The translations under genes and the position numbers were made by a program. Positions 46,164-55,173 of a DNA stretch of 64,000 nucleotides are shown here, piece after piece. A model generated the notes under the pieces. That model was given only the letters and a program-made list of their open reading frames with translations, ran no database searches and was not told where the DNA came from. The DNA lies in contig NZ_AKJZ01000007.1 of the NCBI RefSeq assembly GCF_000282055.1, positions 62,001 through 126,000 of the forward strand, in the 5' to 3' direction. Every line of letters starts with the position of its first letter. Position 1 is the stretch's first letter. The stretch comes from Flavobacterium sp. CF136 (GTDB lineage: Bacteria > Bacteroidota > Bacteroidia > Flavobacteriales > Flavobacteriaceae).

Positions 46164-46712
46164 ATGATCCTACAAACAACACCGATCCAAGACCTAGTAA
46201 TTATTAATCCATCCGTTCATAACGATGACCGCGGTTATTTTTTTGAATCATATAGCAAAACAAAATTTGAAGATTTGAGAATAGATATTGATTTTGTTCA
46301 GGACAATCAATCTTTTTCTAAAAAAGGGACTTTAAGAGGGTTACATTATCAAAATCCACCTTTTGCACAAACTAAACTGGTTCGCGTTTTAGAAGGAGAA
46401 ATTATTGACGTTGCTGTTGATCTAAGAAAAGATTCGCCAACTTATGGAAAATCATTTAGCATTTTACTTTCAGCAGAAAATAAAAAACAATTGCTGGTGC
46501 CACAAGGTTTTGCACATGGATTTTCTGTTATTAGCGAAACGGCCTCCGTAATGTATAAATGTGATCAGTTTTATAATAAAGCTTCCGAGGGTGGAATTAA
46601 ATTTGATGATCCTTCTTTAAATATTGATTGGGGTATGAATTTGGAAGATGCAATAGTTTCTGAAAAAGATCAGATACTTCCTTTTATAGAAAATTGTAAT
46701 AGTTTGTTTTAA
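46164..46712 (+). CDS. rfbC: dTDP-4-dehydrorhamnose 3,5-epimerase
   Basis: The 182-aa cupin-type protein has DDRGYFFESYSKTKF, FVQDNQSFSKKGTLRGLHYQ (catalytic His in RGLHYQ), EGEIIDVAVDLRKDSPTYG and LVPQGFAHGFSVISE. It epimerises dTDP-4-keto-6-deoxyglucose at C3 and C5. It overlaps rfbD by one base (TAATG) and belongs to the rfbC-rfbD-rfbA group. Confidence 0.96.
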   Translation: MILQTTPIQDLVIINPSVHNDDRGYFFESYSKTKFEDLRIDIDFVQDNQSFSKKGTLRGLHYQNPPFAQTKLVRVLEGEIIDVAVDLRKDSPTYGKSFSILLSAENKKQLLVPQGFAHGFSVISETASVMYKCDQFYNKASEGGIKFDDPSLNIDWGMNLEDAIVSEKDQILPFIENCNSLF

Positions 46713-47557
46713 TGGAAAAAATACTAGTAACAGGCGCAAACGGTCAATTAGGATCTGAACTTTTGATTCTATCAACAAAATATTCAAATTATGAATGGGT
46801 TTTTGCAGATAGAACACAAATTACTTTGGATGATTTAGAAGTTTTAGAAAAGCAATTAAATGATATCCGACCTGAAATAATTCTTAATTGTGGAGCTTAT
46901 ACTGCGGTTGATAAAGCAGAATCAGAAAAAGAAATTGCCTTTACTGTAAATTATTCTGCAGTAGAATTGATAGCAAAATATGCATTCAAAAATAACGTAA
47001 AATTGATACATATTTCAACTGATTATGTATTTGACGGTTCTTCTTCGATTGCCTTAAGTGAAGAAGCTCAAACAAATCCTATAAACATTTATGGAGCTAG
47101 TAAACGAGCTGGGGAAGTAGCCTGTTTGAATGAAAATCCGAATTCAATTATAATAAGAACTTCATGGGTTTATAGTAAGTTTGGTAATAATTTTGTTAAA
47201 ACAATGCAGCGATTGATGAAAGAAAAAGAATCAATTAATGTAGTGAATGATCAAATCGGTTCTCCAACTTATGCAGCTGATTTAGCACAAGCAATGCTGG
47301 ATATTATAAAGTCTCCAAATTGGATACCCGGAATCTATAATTATTCCAATGAAGGAGAAATAAGCTGGTATGAGTTTGCGTTGAGCATAAAAGAACTTGG
47401 AGGATATAGTTGTAATGTTGGAGGTATTCCATCAGCATCTTATCCAACTCCGGCAAAGCGTCCTGAATTTTCATTATTAGATAAGAAAAAAATAAAAATA
47501 ATTTATAATTTAGATGTGCCGGATTATAAAGAAAGTTTAAGAAAAATGTTTGTGTAA
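46712..47557 (+). CDS. rfbD: dTDP-4-dehydrorhamnose reductase
   Basis: The 281-aa SDR has LVTGANGQLGSELLIL, NCGAYTAVDKAESE, the catalytic STDYVFDGSS and YGASKRAGE, and IIRTSWVYSKFGNNFVKTM. It completes dTDP-L-rhamnose synthesis. It is coupled to rfbC by a one-base overlap. A 69-base spacer with a heptanucleotide tandem repeat separates it from rfbA. Confidence 0.96.
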   Translation: MEKILVTGANGQLGSELLILSTKYSNYEWVFADRTQITLDDLEVLEKQLNDIRPEIILNCGAYTAVDKAESEKEIAFTVNYSAVELIAKYAFKNNVKLIHISTDYVFDGSSSIALSEEAQTNPINIYGASKRAGEVACLNENPNSIIIRTSWVYSKFGNNFVKTMQRLMKEKESINVVNDQIGSPTYAADLAQAMLDIIKSPNWIPGIYNYSNEGEISWYEFALSIKELGGYSCNVGGIPSASYPTPAKRPEFSLLDKKKIKIIYNLDVPDYKESLRKMFV

Positions 47558-47593
47558 AATGATTTAAGGATAATATTTCATATATCAATAATG

Positions 47594-47621
47594 AAATCTA
47601 AAATCTAAAATCTAAAATCTA
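47594..47621 (+). repeat. Four tandem copies of a heptanucleotide (AAATCTA)
   Basis: Four perfect tandem AAATCTA units occupy 47594-47621 and end 5 bases before the rfbA ATG (47627), inside the expected ribosome-loading region. Such heptamer runs can change in copy number by slippage. Here copy number would alter the rfbD-rfbA spacing rather than a reading frame. Confidence 0.85.
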
Positions 47622-47626
47622 TATTT

Positions 47627-48511
47627 ATGAAAGGAATTATATTAGCCGGTGGTTCAGGAACACGATTACACCCTTTGACTCTTGCTATGAGTAAGCAAAT
47701 GATGCCTGTATATGATAAGCCAATGATTTATTACCCGTTGTCGACATTGATGATGTCGGGAATAAATGAAATATTGATTATTTCTACACCTCATGATTTG
47801 CCAAATTTTAAAAAATTATTAGGAGATGGTTCTAGTTTAGGATGCAAGTTTAGTTATGCTGAACAGGCTGTTCCAAATGGCTTAGCTCAGGCTTTTGTAA
47901 TTGGAGAAGAATTCGTTGGAAACGATGATGTTGCATTGATATTAGGGGATAACATATTTTTTGGGTCTAATATGCAGGAACTTTTAAAGTCAAATACAAA
48001 ACCGAATGGAGGAGTGGTGTTTGCTTATCATGTTTCAGACCCGGAACGTTATGGAGTAGTGGAATTTGATGAGAATTTAAAAGCTATTTCTATCGAAGAA
48101 AAACCAGAAAATCCAAAATCAAGTTATGCTGTTCCGGGATTATATTTTTATGATAATTCAGTAGTAGAAATAGCTAAAAATATTAAGCCAAGTGCAAGGG
48201 GCGAATATGAAATTACAGATGTTAATAAGGTTTATTTAGAGAAAGAATCTTTAAAAGTTGGTATTTTAAGCAGAGGAACGGCCTGGTTAGATACTGGAAC
48301 TTTTAATAGTTTAATGCAAGCCGGACAATTTGTTCAGGTTTTAGAGGAAAGACAGGGATTAAAAGTGGGTTGTATTGAAGAAATAGCATGGCGACAAGGT
48401 TTTATCTCAGATCAACAACTTGAAGAACTTGCATTACCTCTTGTTAAATCGGGCTATGGATCTTATCTGATCGAATTTTTAAAACAAAAGAATAAAGGAG
48501 TCAGATTTTAA
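47627..48511 (+). CDS. rfbA: Glucose-1-phosphate thymidylyltransferase
   Basis: The 294-aa product begins [33 protein letters not shown], the RmlA signature, with [49 protein letters not shown] and [18 protein letters not shown]. It makes dTDP-glucose for both rhamnose and the amino-sugar branch. It is preceded by the heptamer repeat and is the last gene of the rfbCDA group. Confidence 0.97.
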   Translation: MKGIILAGGSGTRLHPLTLAMSKQMMPVYDKPMIYYPLSTLMMSGINEILIISTPHDLPNFKKLLGDGSSLGCKFSYAEQAVPNGLAQAFVIGEEFVGNDDVALILGDNIFFGSNMQELLKSNTKPNGGVVFAYHVSDPERYGVVEFDENLKAISIEEKPENPKSSYAVPGLYFYDNSVVEIAKNIKPSARGEYEITDVNKVYLEKESLKVGILSRGTAWLDTGTFNSLMQAGQFVQVLEERQGLKVGCIEEIAWRQGFISDQQLEELALPLVKSGYGSYLIEFLKQKNKGVRF

Positions 48512-48548
48512 TTTTATAGAGAAATATTTTTTTAAAATCTTTAATTAG

Positions 48549-48556
48549 TACTTTTG
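48549..48556 (+). promoter_or_regulatory. Putative promoter -7 box upstream of the PglF/WbpM-like gene
   Basis: TACTTTTG matches TAnnTTTG, 37 bases before the TTG start at 48594. It lies within a small inverted repeat, AGTAC (48547-48551) and GTACT (48562-48566). No good -33 box is seen. Confidence 0.45.
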
Positions 48557-48593
48557 TAAGTGTACTGAGTTTTCAATACTAAATATAACGAAT

Positions 48594-50561
48594 TTGAATA
48601 CAGATAGACAAACTAAAATAGCGGCTTTGCTTCATAATTATTTTTCCCCACGGAACTTTAAAGCAAATATTAATAATCTTAGTTATTTGCCCAGATGGAT
48701 TATTGTAGCTATTGATATAATGGTACTTATTTTTTCATTTACCTTTACCTATATGTTGTTTGAAGGAACTGCATTAGGGTATATTGTAACGTCGTATCAA
48801 TTTTATTTTATATCGTGTCTAATATGTGTTAATGTATTTTTCTTTTGGTTATTTAGAACATATTCAGGTATTATCAGACATTCTTCTTATATAGATGCAA
48901 TAAAATTGTTGTTTTCTCAAATGTCAGTTTTGATTTTCTTTTTGGTTTTCAATTTAGTTTTTGAGTTATATTCAGGTCATAAAGCATTTTTAAATACTGC
49001 ACTTTTTATAAACTTAGTGTTGTCTTTCTGTGGATTATTCATATACAGAGTAATTGTAAAGCAAACTTTTGAAATCTATTTTTCTGAAAAAACTGACTCT
49101 AAATTAATAAGAACAGTCATTTATGGTACAGATGCAAATGCAATTTCTGTAGCAAATGCACTAAAATTCGAAACACCTTCAAGATTCAAGATTGTTGGTT
49201 TTGTTGATAAAAATAGCCAAAATGCTTCTAAGCGAATGTTGGATTTGCCAATATTGATTCAAAAGAAAAAATTACCAGCATTAATGAGATCTGTAGCTGC
49301 AGAAGGTGTTATCATAGCTGATAAAAGTTTATCTAAAGAAGATCAGTTAATTATTGTTGATCAGTGTTTGGAATTTAATTACAGAGTTTATACAGTACCA
49401 TTAATTTCTAATTGGGAAAATCAAAAAGAAATTTCTCAAAAAGTAAAAAACATTCAGATAGAGGATCTGTTAGAAAGAAAACCGATTGTATTAGACAGTA
49501 AATCCATATCTAAACAATTAAAAGATAAGGTGATACTAATAACAGGTGCTGCAGGTTCAATTGGTAGTGAAATTGTAAGACAGGTTTTAGGATTTAATCC
49601 AAAAATGATTGTAATTTTAGATCATGCAGAAACTCCTTTGCATAATTTGTGTTTAGAGACCCTGGCATTAGATTCGCAAACTAAAATAAGAGCTGTTATT
49701 GCGGATGTTAAAAGTAAAAAAGCTTTAGAAAAGATATTTATTGATTTTAGACCACAAGTAGTTTTTCATGCTGCAGCATATAAGCATGTACCTTTAATGG
49801 AAGAAAATCCTTCACAGGCAATCCTTACAAATGTCAAAGGAACCAAAAATTTAGCCGATTTGTCCTGTAAATATAATGTAAAGAAATTTGTAATGGTTTC
49901 TACAGATAAAGCTGTAAATCCCAGTAATGTTATGGGAGCGAGTAAACGTATAGCTGAAAAATATGTACAGTCTTTATTTTTAAAAAATAAAAGAGAAAAG
50001 GAAGAGGGCGTTACAAAATTTATTACAACACGTTTTGGAAATGTTTTGGGCTCAAATGGTTCTGTTGTTCCTTTGTTCACGAAACAAATTGCCGAAGGAG
50101 GCCCTGTTACAATAACCCATCAGGATATCATTCGTTATTTTATGACTATTCCTGAAGCTTGTCAATTGGTATTAGAAGCTGGAGCAATGGGTAATGGTGG
50201 TGAAATTTATATATTTGATATGGGGAAACCCGTAAAGATTATTGATTTAGCTAAAAAGATGATTAAATTAGCAGGTTTCATTCCTGATAAAGAGATAAAG
50301 ATAAAAATTGTAGGACTTAGACCTGGTGAAAAATTGTATGAAGAATTACTGAATGATACTTCTAAAACGTTGCCAACTTATCATAACAAAATTATGATAG
50401 CACAGGAAATTCAAGATGAATATGAAAACTTACATGTAGAGATAGATGAGCTTGTAACAATTGCAACTTTTTATAATAATGATGACATAGTAAGTAAAAT
50501 GAAAAAAATTGTTCCTGAATTTAAAAGTATGAATTCTGCTTTTGAAGTTTTGGATAAATAG
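48594..50561 (+). CDS. PglF/WbpM-type membrane NDP-sugar 4,6-dehydratase
   Basis: The 655-aa protein has four N-terminal TM helices (about residues 32-150), a first nucleotide-binding-like region (IRTVIYGTDANAISVANAL) and a C-terminal SDR dehydratase domain with ILITGAAGSIGSEIVRQVL, HAAAYKHVPLMEENP, VSTDKAVNPSNVMGASKR (Met in place of the usual SDR Tyr, as in the PglF/FlaA1 class) and TTRFGNVLGSNGSVVPLF. It should turn UDP-GlcNAc into UDP-4-keto-6-deoxy-HexNAc, the substrate of the PglE-like enzyme. The start is TTG 48594; no closer ATG exists before the first helix. Confidence 0.9.
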   Translation: MNTDRQTKIAALLHNYFSPRNFKANINNLSYLPRWIIVAIDIMVLIFSFTFTYMLFEGTALGYIVTSYQFYFISCLICVNVFFFWLFRTYSGIIRHSSYIDAIKLLFSQMSVLIFFLVFNLVFELYSGHKAFLNTALFINLVLSFCGLFIYRVIVKQTFEIYFSEKTDSKLIRTVIYGTDANAISVANALKFETPSRFKIVGFVDKNSQNASKRMLDLPILIQKKKLPALMRSVAAEGVIIADKSLSKEDQLIIVDQCLEFNYRVYTVPLISNWENQKEISQKVKNIQIEDLLERKPIVLDSKSISKQLKDKVILITGAAGSIGSEIVRQVLGFNPKMIVILDHAETPLHNLCLETLALDSQTKIRAVIADVKSKKALEKIFIDFRPQVVFHAAAYKHVPLMEENPSQAILTNVKGTKNLADLSCKYNVKKFVMVSTDKAVNPSNVMGASKRIAEKYVQSLFLKNKREKEEGVTKFITTRFGNVLGSNGSVVPLFTKQIAEGGPVTITHQDIIRYFMTIPEACQLVLEAGAMGNGGEIYIFDMGKPVKIIDLAKKMIKLAGFIPDKEIKIKIVGLRPGEKLYEELLNDTSKTLPTYHNKIMIAQEIQDEYENLHVEIDELVTIATFYNNDDIVSKMKKIVPEFKSMNSAFEVLDK

Positions 50562-50589
50562 AAATCTTAAGGTTGCTTTAATAAATTTT

Positions 50590-50622
50590 AAAAGGTGTTT
50601 CTAAAAACGCCTTTTGCTTTTT
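50590..50622 (+). terminator. Probable terminator after the PglF/WbpM-like gene
   Basis: AAAAGGTGTTT (50590-50600) pairs with AAACGCCTTTT (50605-50615) over 11 bp including one G-U, with loop CTAA, followed by GCTTTTT. Confidence 0.7.
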
Positions 50623-50670
50623 AAATAATCTTTTAGCCAATATTATAATATAGTTGTAACTAAATATAAA

Positions 50671-51534
50671 ATGAATAATACCAATGATAATGATTGGTTG
50701 TTTGAAATAACACCCAAAAATAAATTTTTCAGACTCAATCTTAAAGAAATTTGGCAATACCGTGATTTATTATTTCTTTTTGTAAAACGAGATGTTATCA
50801 CAGTTTATAAACAAACAGTTTTAGGACCGCTTTGGTATTTGATTCAACCATTATTTACCTCAGTTACATTTACTATAATTTTTAATAATGTGGCTGGAAT
50901 TAATACAGGGGCAATACCTCCGTTTTTATTTAATTTAGCAGGAATTACGGTGTGGAATTACTTTACTGCTTGTCTTAACGGAACTTCTGATACTTTTAAA
51001 GCTAATGCCAGTATTTTTGGGAAGGTTTATTTTCCAAGAATAATAACACCACTGTCCGTTGTAATTTCAAATTTGATAAAATTCGGAATTCAATTTATTA
51101 TTTTTATAGCATTTTATCTTTTTTACTATATAAAAGGAGCTGATTTAACTTTGAATGGTTTAGTGATTTTTTTTCCCATTTTAATTACTGTTATGGGAAT
51201 TTTAGGTCTTGGACTTGGAATGTTAATTTCCTCTATGGTTACCAAATATCGTGATTTTAGTAATTTGGTTACTTTTGGAATACAGTTGTTAATGTATTTA
51301 TCTGCAGTAATGTATCCAATGGAATTGATTAAAGATAAATTGCCAAAATTTGGCTGGATGGTAGAGTACAATCCATTAGCCTATATTATTGAAACTTCTC
51401 GTTATATGCTTTTAAATACTGGAGAAATTTCAGTTTTAGGATTATGTTATACTTTATTAGTTACTATTGCTGTATTTTTTGTTGGCCTTTTAATTTTTAA
51501 TAAGACTGAAAAGAGTTTTATAGATACTGTATAA
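50671..51534 (+). CDS. wzm: Polysaccharide ABC transporter permease (Wzm/TagG type)
   Basis: The 287-aa membrane protein has six TM helices and the ABC-2 pattern of polysaccharide exporters: LFLFVKRDVITVYKQTVLGPLWYLIQPLF near the N terminus, then SMVTKYRDFSNLVTFGIQLLMYLSAVMYPMELI and VEYNPLAYIIETSRYMLL. It pairs with the ATP-binding Wzt 69 bases downstream. TATAGTTG at 50649-50656 is a one-mismatch -7 box. A Wzm/Wzt exporter beside Wzx/Wzy genes implies a second glycan or glycolipid. Confidence 0.9.
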   Translation: MNNTNDNDWLFEITPKNKFFRLNLKEIWQYRDLLFLFVKRDVITVYKQTVLGPLWYLIQPLFTSVTFTIIFNNVAGINTGAIPPFLFNLAGITVWNYFTACLNGTSDTFKANASIFGKVYFPRIITPLSVVISNLIKFGIQFIIFIAFYLFYYIKGADLTLNGLVIFFPILITVMGILGLGLGMLISSMVTKYRDFSNLVTFGIQLLMYLSAVMYPMELIKDKLPKFGWMVEYNPLAYIIETSRYMLLNTGEISVLGLCYTLLVTIAVFFVGLLIFNKTEKSFIDTV

Positions 51535-51603
51535 TCAATAGCAATATCAAAAAACAATTTCAATATTCTCAATTATTATTTTTATTTCTAATCCAATTCT
51601 AAA

Positions 51604-52863
51604 TTGAAAGATATTATATTAAAAGCCGAAAATATTTCTAAGCAATACCGTTTAGGACAAGTAGGTACCGGGACTTTGAGTCATGACCTGAATCGTTGGT
51701 GGCATGAAATACGAGGTAAAGAAAACCCATATCTAAAAATTGGCGATATTAACGACCGTTCTGTAAAAGGAAATTCTGATTATGTTTGGGCTTTACAAGA
51801 TATAAATTTTGAAGTAGAGCGAGGTGAAGTTCTTGGAATTATTGGTAAGAATGGAGCTGGTAAATCTACTTTATTAAAAATATTGTCTAAGGTAACTGCT
51901 CCTACAACGGGAAGCATTAAATCTCGTGGGCGTATTGCTTCGTTGCTTGAAGTTGGTACAGGATTTAATCCTGAGTTAACCGGTAAAGAAAACATATTCC
52001 TGAACGGAGCGATTCTTGGAATGACCAAAAAAGAAATAACCTCCAAGCTTGAGGAGATTGTAGAGTTTTCCGGTTGCGAACGTTATATAGACACTCCCGT
52101 AAAGCGCTATAGCAGTGGAATGACCGTACGGCTGGCTTTCGCAGTAGCTGCTTTTTTGGAACCTGAAATTTTGGTGGTCGATGAAGTATTGGCTGTAGGT
52201 GATGCTGAATTTCAGAAAAAAGCCATTGGTAAGATGCAGGATATTTCTAAAGGACAAGGAAGGACTGTTTTGTTTGTTAGCCATAATATGGCGGCAGTGA
52301 AGAGTTTGTGTACTAAAGGGATAGTTCTGGAAAATGGATTAATAAAATACAATGGTTCAGTAGAACAAGCGTTGGATATATATAACTCTCAAAACAAATT
52401 AACAGAATCAAAAATTTGTTGGTCGTCTGCGGAAGCACCGGGTAATGAAAAAGCAATTATAAAGTCAATTAATGTATTTTCTAAAAGTGGATTTAATTAC
52501 ATTGAGGAAGATGTTTTTGTGGAAGTTTTTTATGAAAATTTAATTGAGGAACAAGTTTTAAATGTCTCAATATCGATATTTGATGATAAGGAAAATTATT
52601 TAATTGCTTCTCCAAACTTAAATAGACAAAAACTTAAAAAGGGAACTTTTAAAAGTGTCTGTAAATTAAATAAAAACACTTTCAATACGGGCAAATATTT
52701 CTTTAGTATTTTATTAGTTGGAAATAATTTTGAATTAATTGTAAAATTAGAAAGTATTGTATCTATAGAATTTAAAGAAGAGGGAACAAAAAGAGGGAAT
52801 TTTTTTGACACCTGGAGCGGGGCATTAAGGCCTTATTTTGATTGGTCAAATTCAGAAGTCTAA
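51604..52863 (+). CDS. wzt: Polysaccharide ABC transporter ATP-binding protein with C-terminal Wzt-like domain
   Basis: The 419-aa protein starts at TTG 51604 (reading MKDIILKAENISKQYRLGQ). The nucleotide-binding domain (about residues 1-255) has Walker A IIGKNGAGKSTLLK, Q-loop and signature YSSGMTVRLAFAVA, Walker B ILVVDEVLAVGD, and the switch His in FVSHNM. A loop and a beta-rich C-terminal domain (about 275-415) follow, as in Wzt proteins that recognise the glycan end. The N-terminal insertion between residues 16 and 60 is typical for this family in Bacteroidota. Confidence 0.93.
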   Translation: MKDIILKAENISKQYRLGQVGTGTLSHDLNRWWHEIRGKENPYLKIGDINDRSVKGNSDYVWALQDINFEVERGEVLGIIGKNGAGKSTLLKILSKVTAPTTGSIKSRGRIASLLEVGTGFNPELTGKENIFLNGAILGMTKKEITSKLEEIVEFSGCERYIDTPVKRYSSGMTVRLAFAVAAFLEPEILVVDEVLAVGDAEFQKKAIGKMQDISKGQGRTVLFVSHNMAAVKSLCTKGIVLENGLIKYNGSVEQALDIYNSQNKLTESKICWSSAEAPGNEKAIIKSINVFSKSGFNYIEEDVFVEVFYENLIEEQVLNVSISIFDDKENYLIASPNLNRQKLKKGTFKSVCKLNKNTFNTGKYFFSILLVGNNFELIVKLESIVSIEFKEEGTKRGNFFDTWSGALRPYFDWSNSEV

Positions 52864-52877
52864 GCTGTAAACAAAAA

Positions 52878-54095
52878 ATGATACTATATAAATTTAGAAG
52901 AAATATCATAAAAAAAATAAAAACTATTTTTTTAAAACAAAGGTTTGTGAAGAGTTTTTATAAAAATGATTTATTTATTTATGATGATATTTTTCCACAT
53001 CCAATTTCTGGTTTTCGGTACGAAGAGTTTAAAACTTTACTAAATATTTTTAAAAAATCTAAAATTATTGTAGAACCCATATCCTATCCGGCATTAAAAA
53101 CTGAAGTAAAAATTCACAAAATTCATATTTTGGAATTTAAGTCCAAATTTCCAGAGTTAGAAAATAAGTTTATAGAAAAGAAAAGAATTGTAAATATTAA
53201 CACAAAACTTTTTTATTGTGTTTTTTTGTCTAATATATATCGCAATTTAGTTTGGTTAGAAAAATATAAAATTCCTTTTGTATTTACACTTTATCCAGGA
53301 GGTGGATTTCAGGTAGAAGATTTGATAAGTGATCAACAATTAAAAAAGGTATTAGCATCGCCCCAATTTAGAAAAGTTATTGTAACGCAATTATATACCA
53401 AAGAGTATTTAATCAAAAATAATTTTTGTGAAGCAAATAAAATAGAATATATTTTTGGTTGTGTTGTGCCACAGCTTTCATTAAATGCAAATATATCGTT
53501 TAAAAAAAACTATCCTGCTAAGGAAACATTTGATATTGTATTTTGTGCTGCTAAATATATGTCAAAAGGATTAGATAAAGGTTATGATGTATTTATTGAG
53601 TTAGCACATAGTTTGATTAAAAAATATGATTTCGTTCGTTTTCATGTTGTTGGTGGTTTTGATAAAGAAGAAATAGATGTTACTTTACTTAATGGAAAAA
53701 TTACATTTTATGGATATCAAAAATTTGATGATTTAAATACTATTTATCAACAAATGGATGTGATTGTATCTCCAAATAAACCTTTCTTATATGGAAAAGG
53801 AGCGTTTGACGGCTTTCCTTTAGGCACAGTAATAGAAGCAGTTTTAAATAGTGTTGTTGCAATTGTTACTGACAAGCTGAACCAAAATACAGTTTTTGAA
53901 AACGGAAAAGAAATTATTATTACGGATGGAGATGTAACTTCAATTGAGAAAGAAATAGTAAATTTGATACAAAATCCTGAAAAACTGTTTGATATATCTC
54001 AAAAAGGGAGAAATAAATTTTTAGAAATTTATTCTAATGATTATCAAATGAATCCTAGAATTAAATTACTAACTGAAGAAATTGAAAGAAAATAA
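52878..54095 (+). CDS. Family 4-like glycosyltransferase
   Basis: The 405-aa product from ATG 52878 has a basic N-terminal segment and a C-terminal GT-B half with DIVFCAAKYMSKGLDKGYDVFIELAH (donor-binding domain), VRFHVVGGFDKEE, ITFYGYQKFDDLNTIYQQMDVIVSPN and DGFPLGTVIEAVLNSVVAIVTD (the EA-type acceptor/donor motif). A TTG at 52842 overlapping wzt is less likely. It follows the ABC exporter and may act on the same glycan. Sugar specificity unknown. Confidence 0.75.
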   Translation: MILYKFRRNIIKKIKTIFLKQRFVKSFYKNDLFIYDDIFPHPISGFRYEEFKTLLNIFKKSKIIVEPISYPALKTEVKIHKIHILEFKSKFPELENKFIEKKRIVNINTKLFYCVFLSNIYRNLVWLEKYKIPFVFTLYPGGGFQVEDLISDQQLKKVLASPQFRKVIVTQLYTKEYLIKNNFCEANKIEYIFGCVVPQLSLNANISFKKNYPAKETFDIVFCAAKYMSKGLDKGYDVFIELAHSLIKKYDFVRFHVVGGFDKEEIDVTLLNGKITFYGYQKFDDLNTIYQQMDVIVSPNKPFLYGKGAFDGFPLGTVIEAVLNSVVAIVTDKLNQNTVFENGKEIIITDGDVTSIEKEIVNLIQNPEKLFDISQKGRNKFLEIYSNDYQMNPRIKLLTEEIERK

Positions 54096-54096
54096 C

Positions 54097-55173
54097 ATGA
54101 TAAACGTAACCAAGACTTTTCTTCCACTTATAGAAGAATACAACAAGCAGGTTCAACGTGCATGGGATAATGAATGGCTAACTAATCGTGGAGAATTAGT
54201 TTTGGAGTTAGAAGAAAGATTAAAAAAGTATTTATCCATTTCTAATATTATAATGACTAATAATGGTACCGTGCCATTGCAAATTGCATTAAAAATATTG
54301 GGAAATAAAGGAGAAATTATTACCACACCATTTAGTTATGTAGCAACTACAGCAGCAATAGTCTGGGAAAATTGTACTCCGGTTTTTGTAGATATTCATC
54401 CAGAGTATTTAACGATTGACGAGACTAAAATTGAAGCCGCTATTACGGATAAAACCACTGCTATTTTAGCTACACACGTTTTTGGTAATCCCTGTAATGT
54501 GGTTGCAATAGAAGCTATTGCAAAAAAACATAATTTAAAAGTTATTTATGATGCCGCACATTGTTTTGAAGTAAAATACAATGGCAAATCTATTTTTGAT
54601 TATGGAGATGTAAGTACCTGTAGTTTTCATGCTACAAAATTGTTTCACACAGGAGAGGGTGGGGCTATGTTTTCAAAAAATCTTGATTTGCAACATCAAT
54701 TATTCTACAGTCATAATTTTGGGCATAACGGGCCATTAGCATTTCATGGTTTGGGTATAAATGGAAAAATGTCTGAATTGCAAGCTGCAATGGGTCTTGC
54801 TGTTTTGCCTTATATGAATAAAATAATTAATGAGAGAAAAAAAGTAGTTGATTTTTATAATGATACACTTAATTTTTCAAAACTACAAGGCTTAAAAATA
54901 AGGGAAAATACGCAGTGGAATTATAGCTATTATCCTGTAATTTTTGATAGCGAAGAGCAATTACTTAAAGTTCAAAAAGCATTAAATGAAAATCAAATTT
55001 TTCCTAGACGTTATTTTTACCCTTCTTTGAATACAATCGAGTACACCATTGGGATGTCAATGCCTATTTCTGAAAGTATCGCATCTCGAATTTTATGTTT
55101 GCCTTTGTATGTTGGTCTGTCAGTAGTAGATATGACCAGAATCGTTACTTTAATAAATAAGAATTTATGTTAA
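54097..55173 (+). CDS. VioA-like dTDP-4-amino-4,6-dideoxyglucose transaminase (DegT family)
   Basis: The 358-aa PLP enzyme (ATG 54097) has NEWLTNRGELVLELEERL, TPFSYVATTAAIVW, ATHVFGNPCNV, YDAAHCFEVKYNG and the PLP lysine in SFHATKLFHTGEGGA. The HVFGNPCxV segment is the mark of VioA-like enzymes acting on dTDP-4-keto-6-deoxyglucose, the product of RfbB. The hexapeptide acyltransferase overlapping it by 7 bases would be the VioB-like partner, giving dTDP-Qui4NAc. It differs from the PglE-like aminotransferase at 43087. A 3-amino sugar would need an FdtA isomerase, which is not seen. Confidence 0.78.
   Translation: MINVTKTFLPLIEEYNKQVQRAWDNEWLTNRGELVLELEERLKKYLSISNIIMTNNGTVPLQIALKILGNKGEIITTPFSYVATTAAIVWENCTPVFVDIHPEYLTIDETKIEAAITDKTTAILATHVFGNPCNVVAIEAIAKKHNLKVIYDAAHCFEVKYNGKSIFDYGDVSTCSFHATKLFHTGEGGAMFSKNLDLQHQLFYSHNFGHNGPLAFHGLGINGKMSELQAAMGLAVLPYMNKIINERKKVVDFYNDTLNFSKLQGLKIRENTQWNYSYYPVIFDSEEQLLKVQKALNENQIFPRRYFYPSLNTIEYTIGMSMPISESIASRILCLPLYVGLSVVDMTRIVTLINKNLC

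Noticed and set aside
47594..47621. Possible CRISPR-like array
   Set aside because: The units are directly tandem heptamers without spacers, so this is a simple sequence repeat; no CRISPR array or cas gene is seen anywhere in the window.
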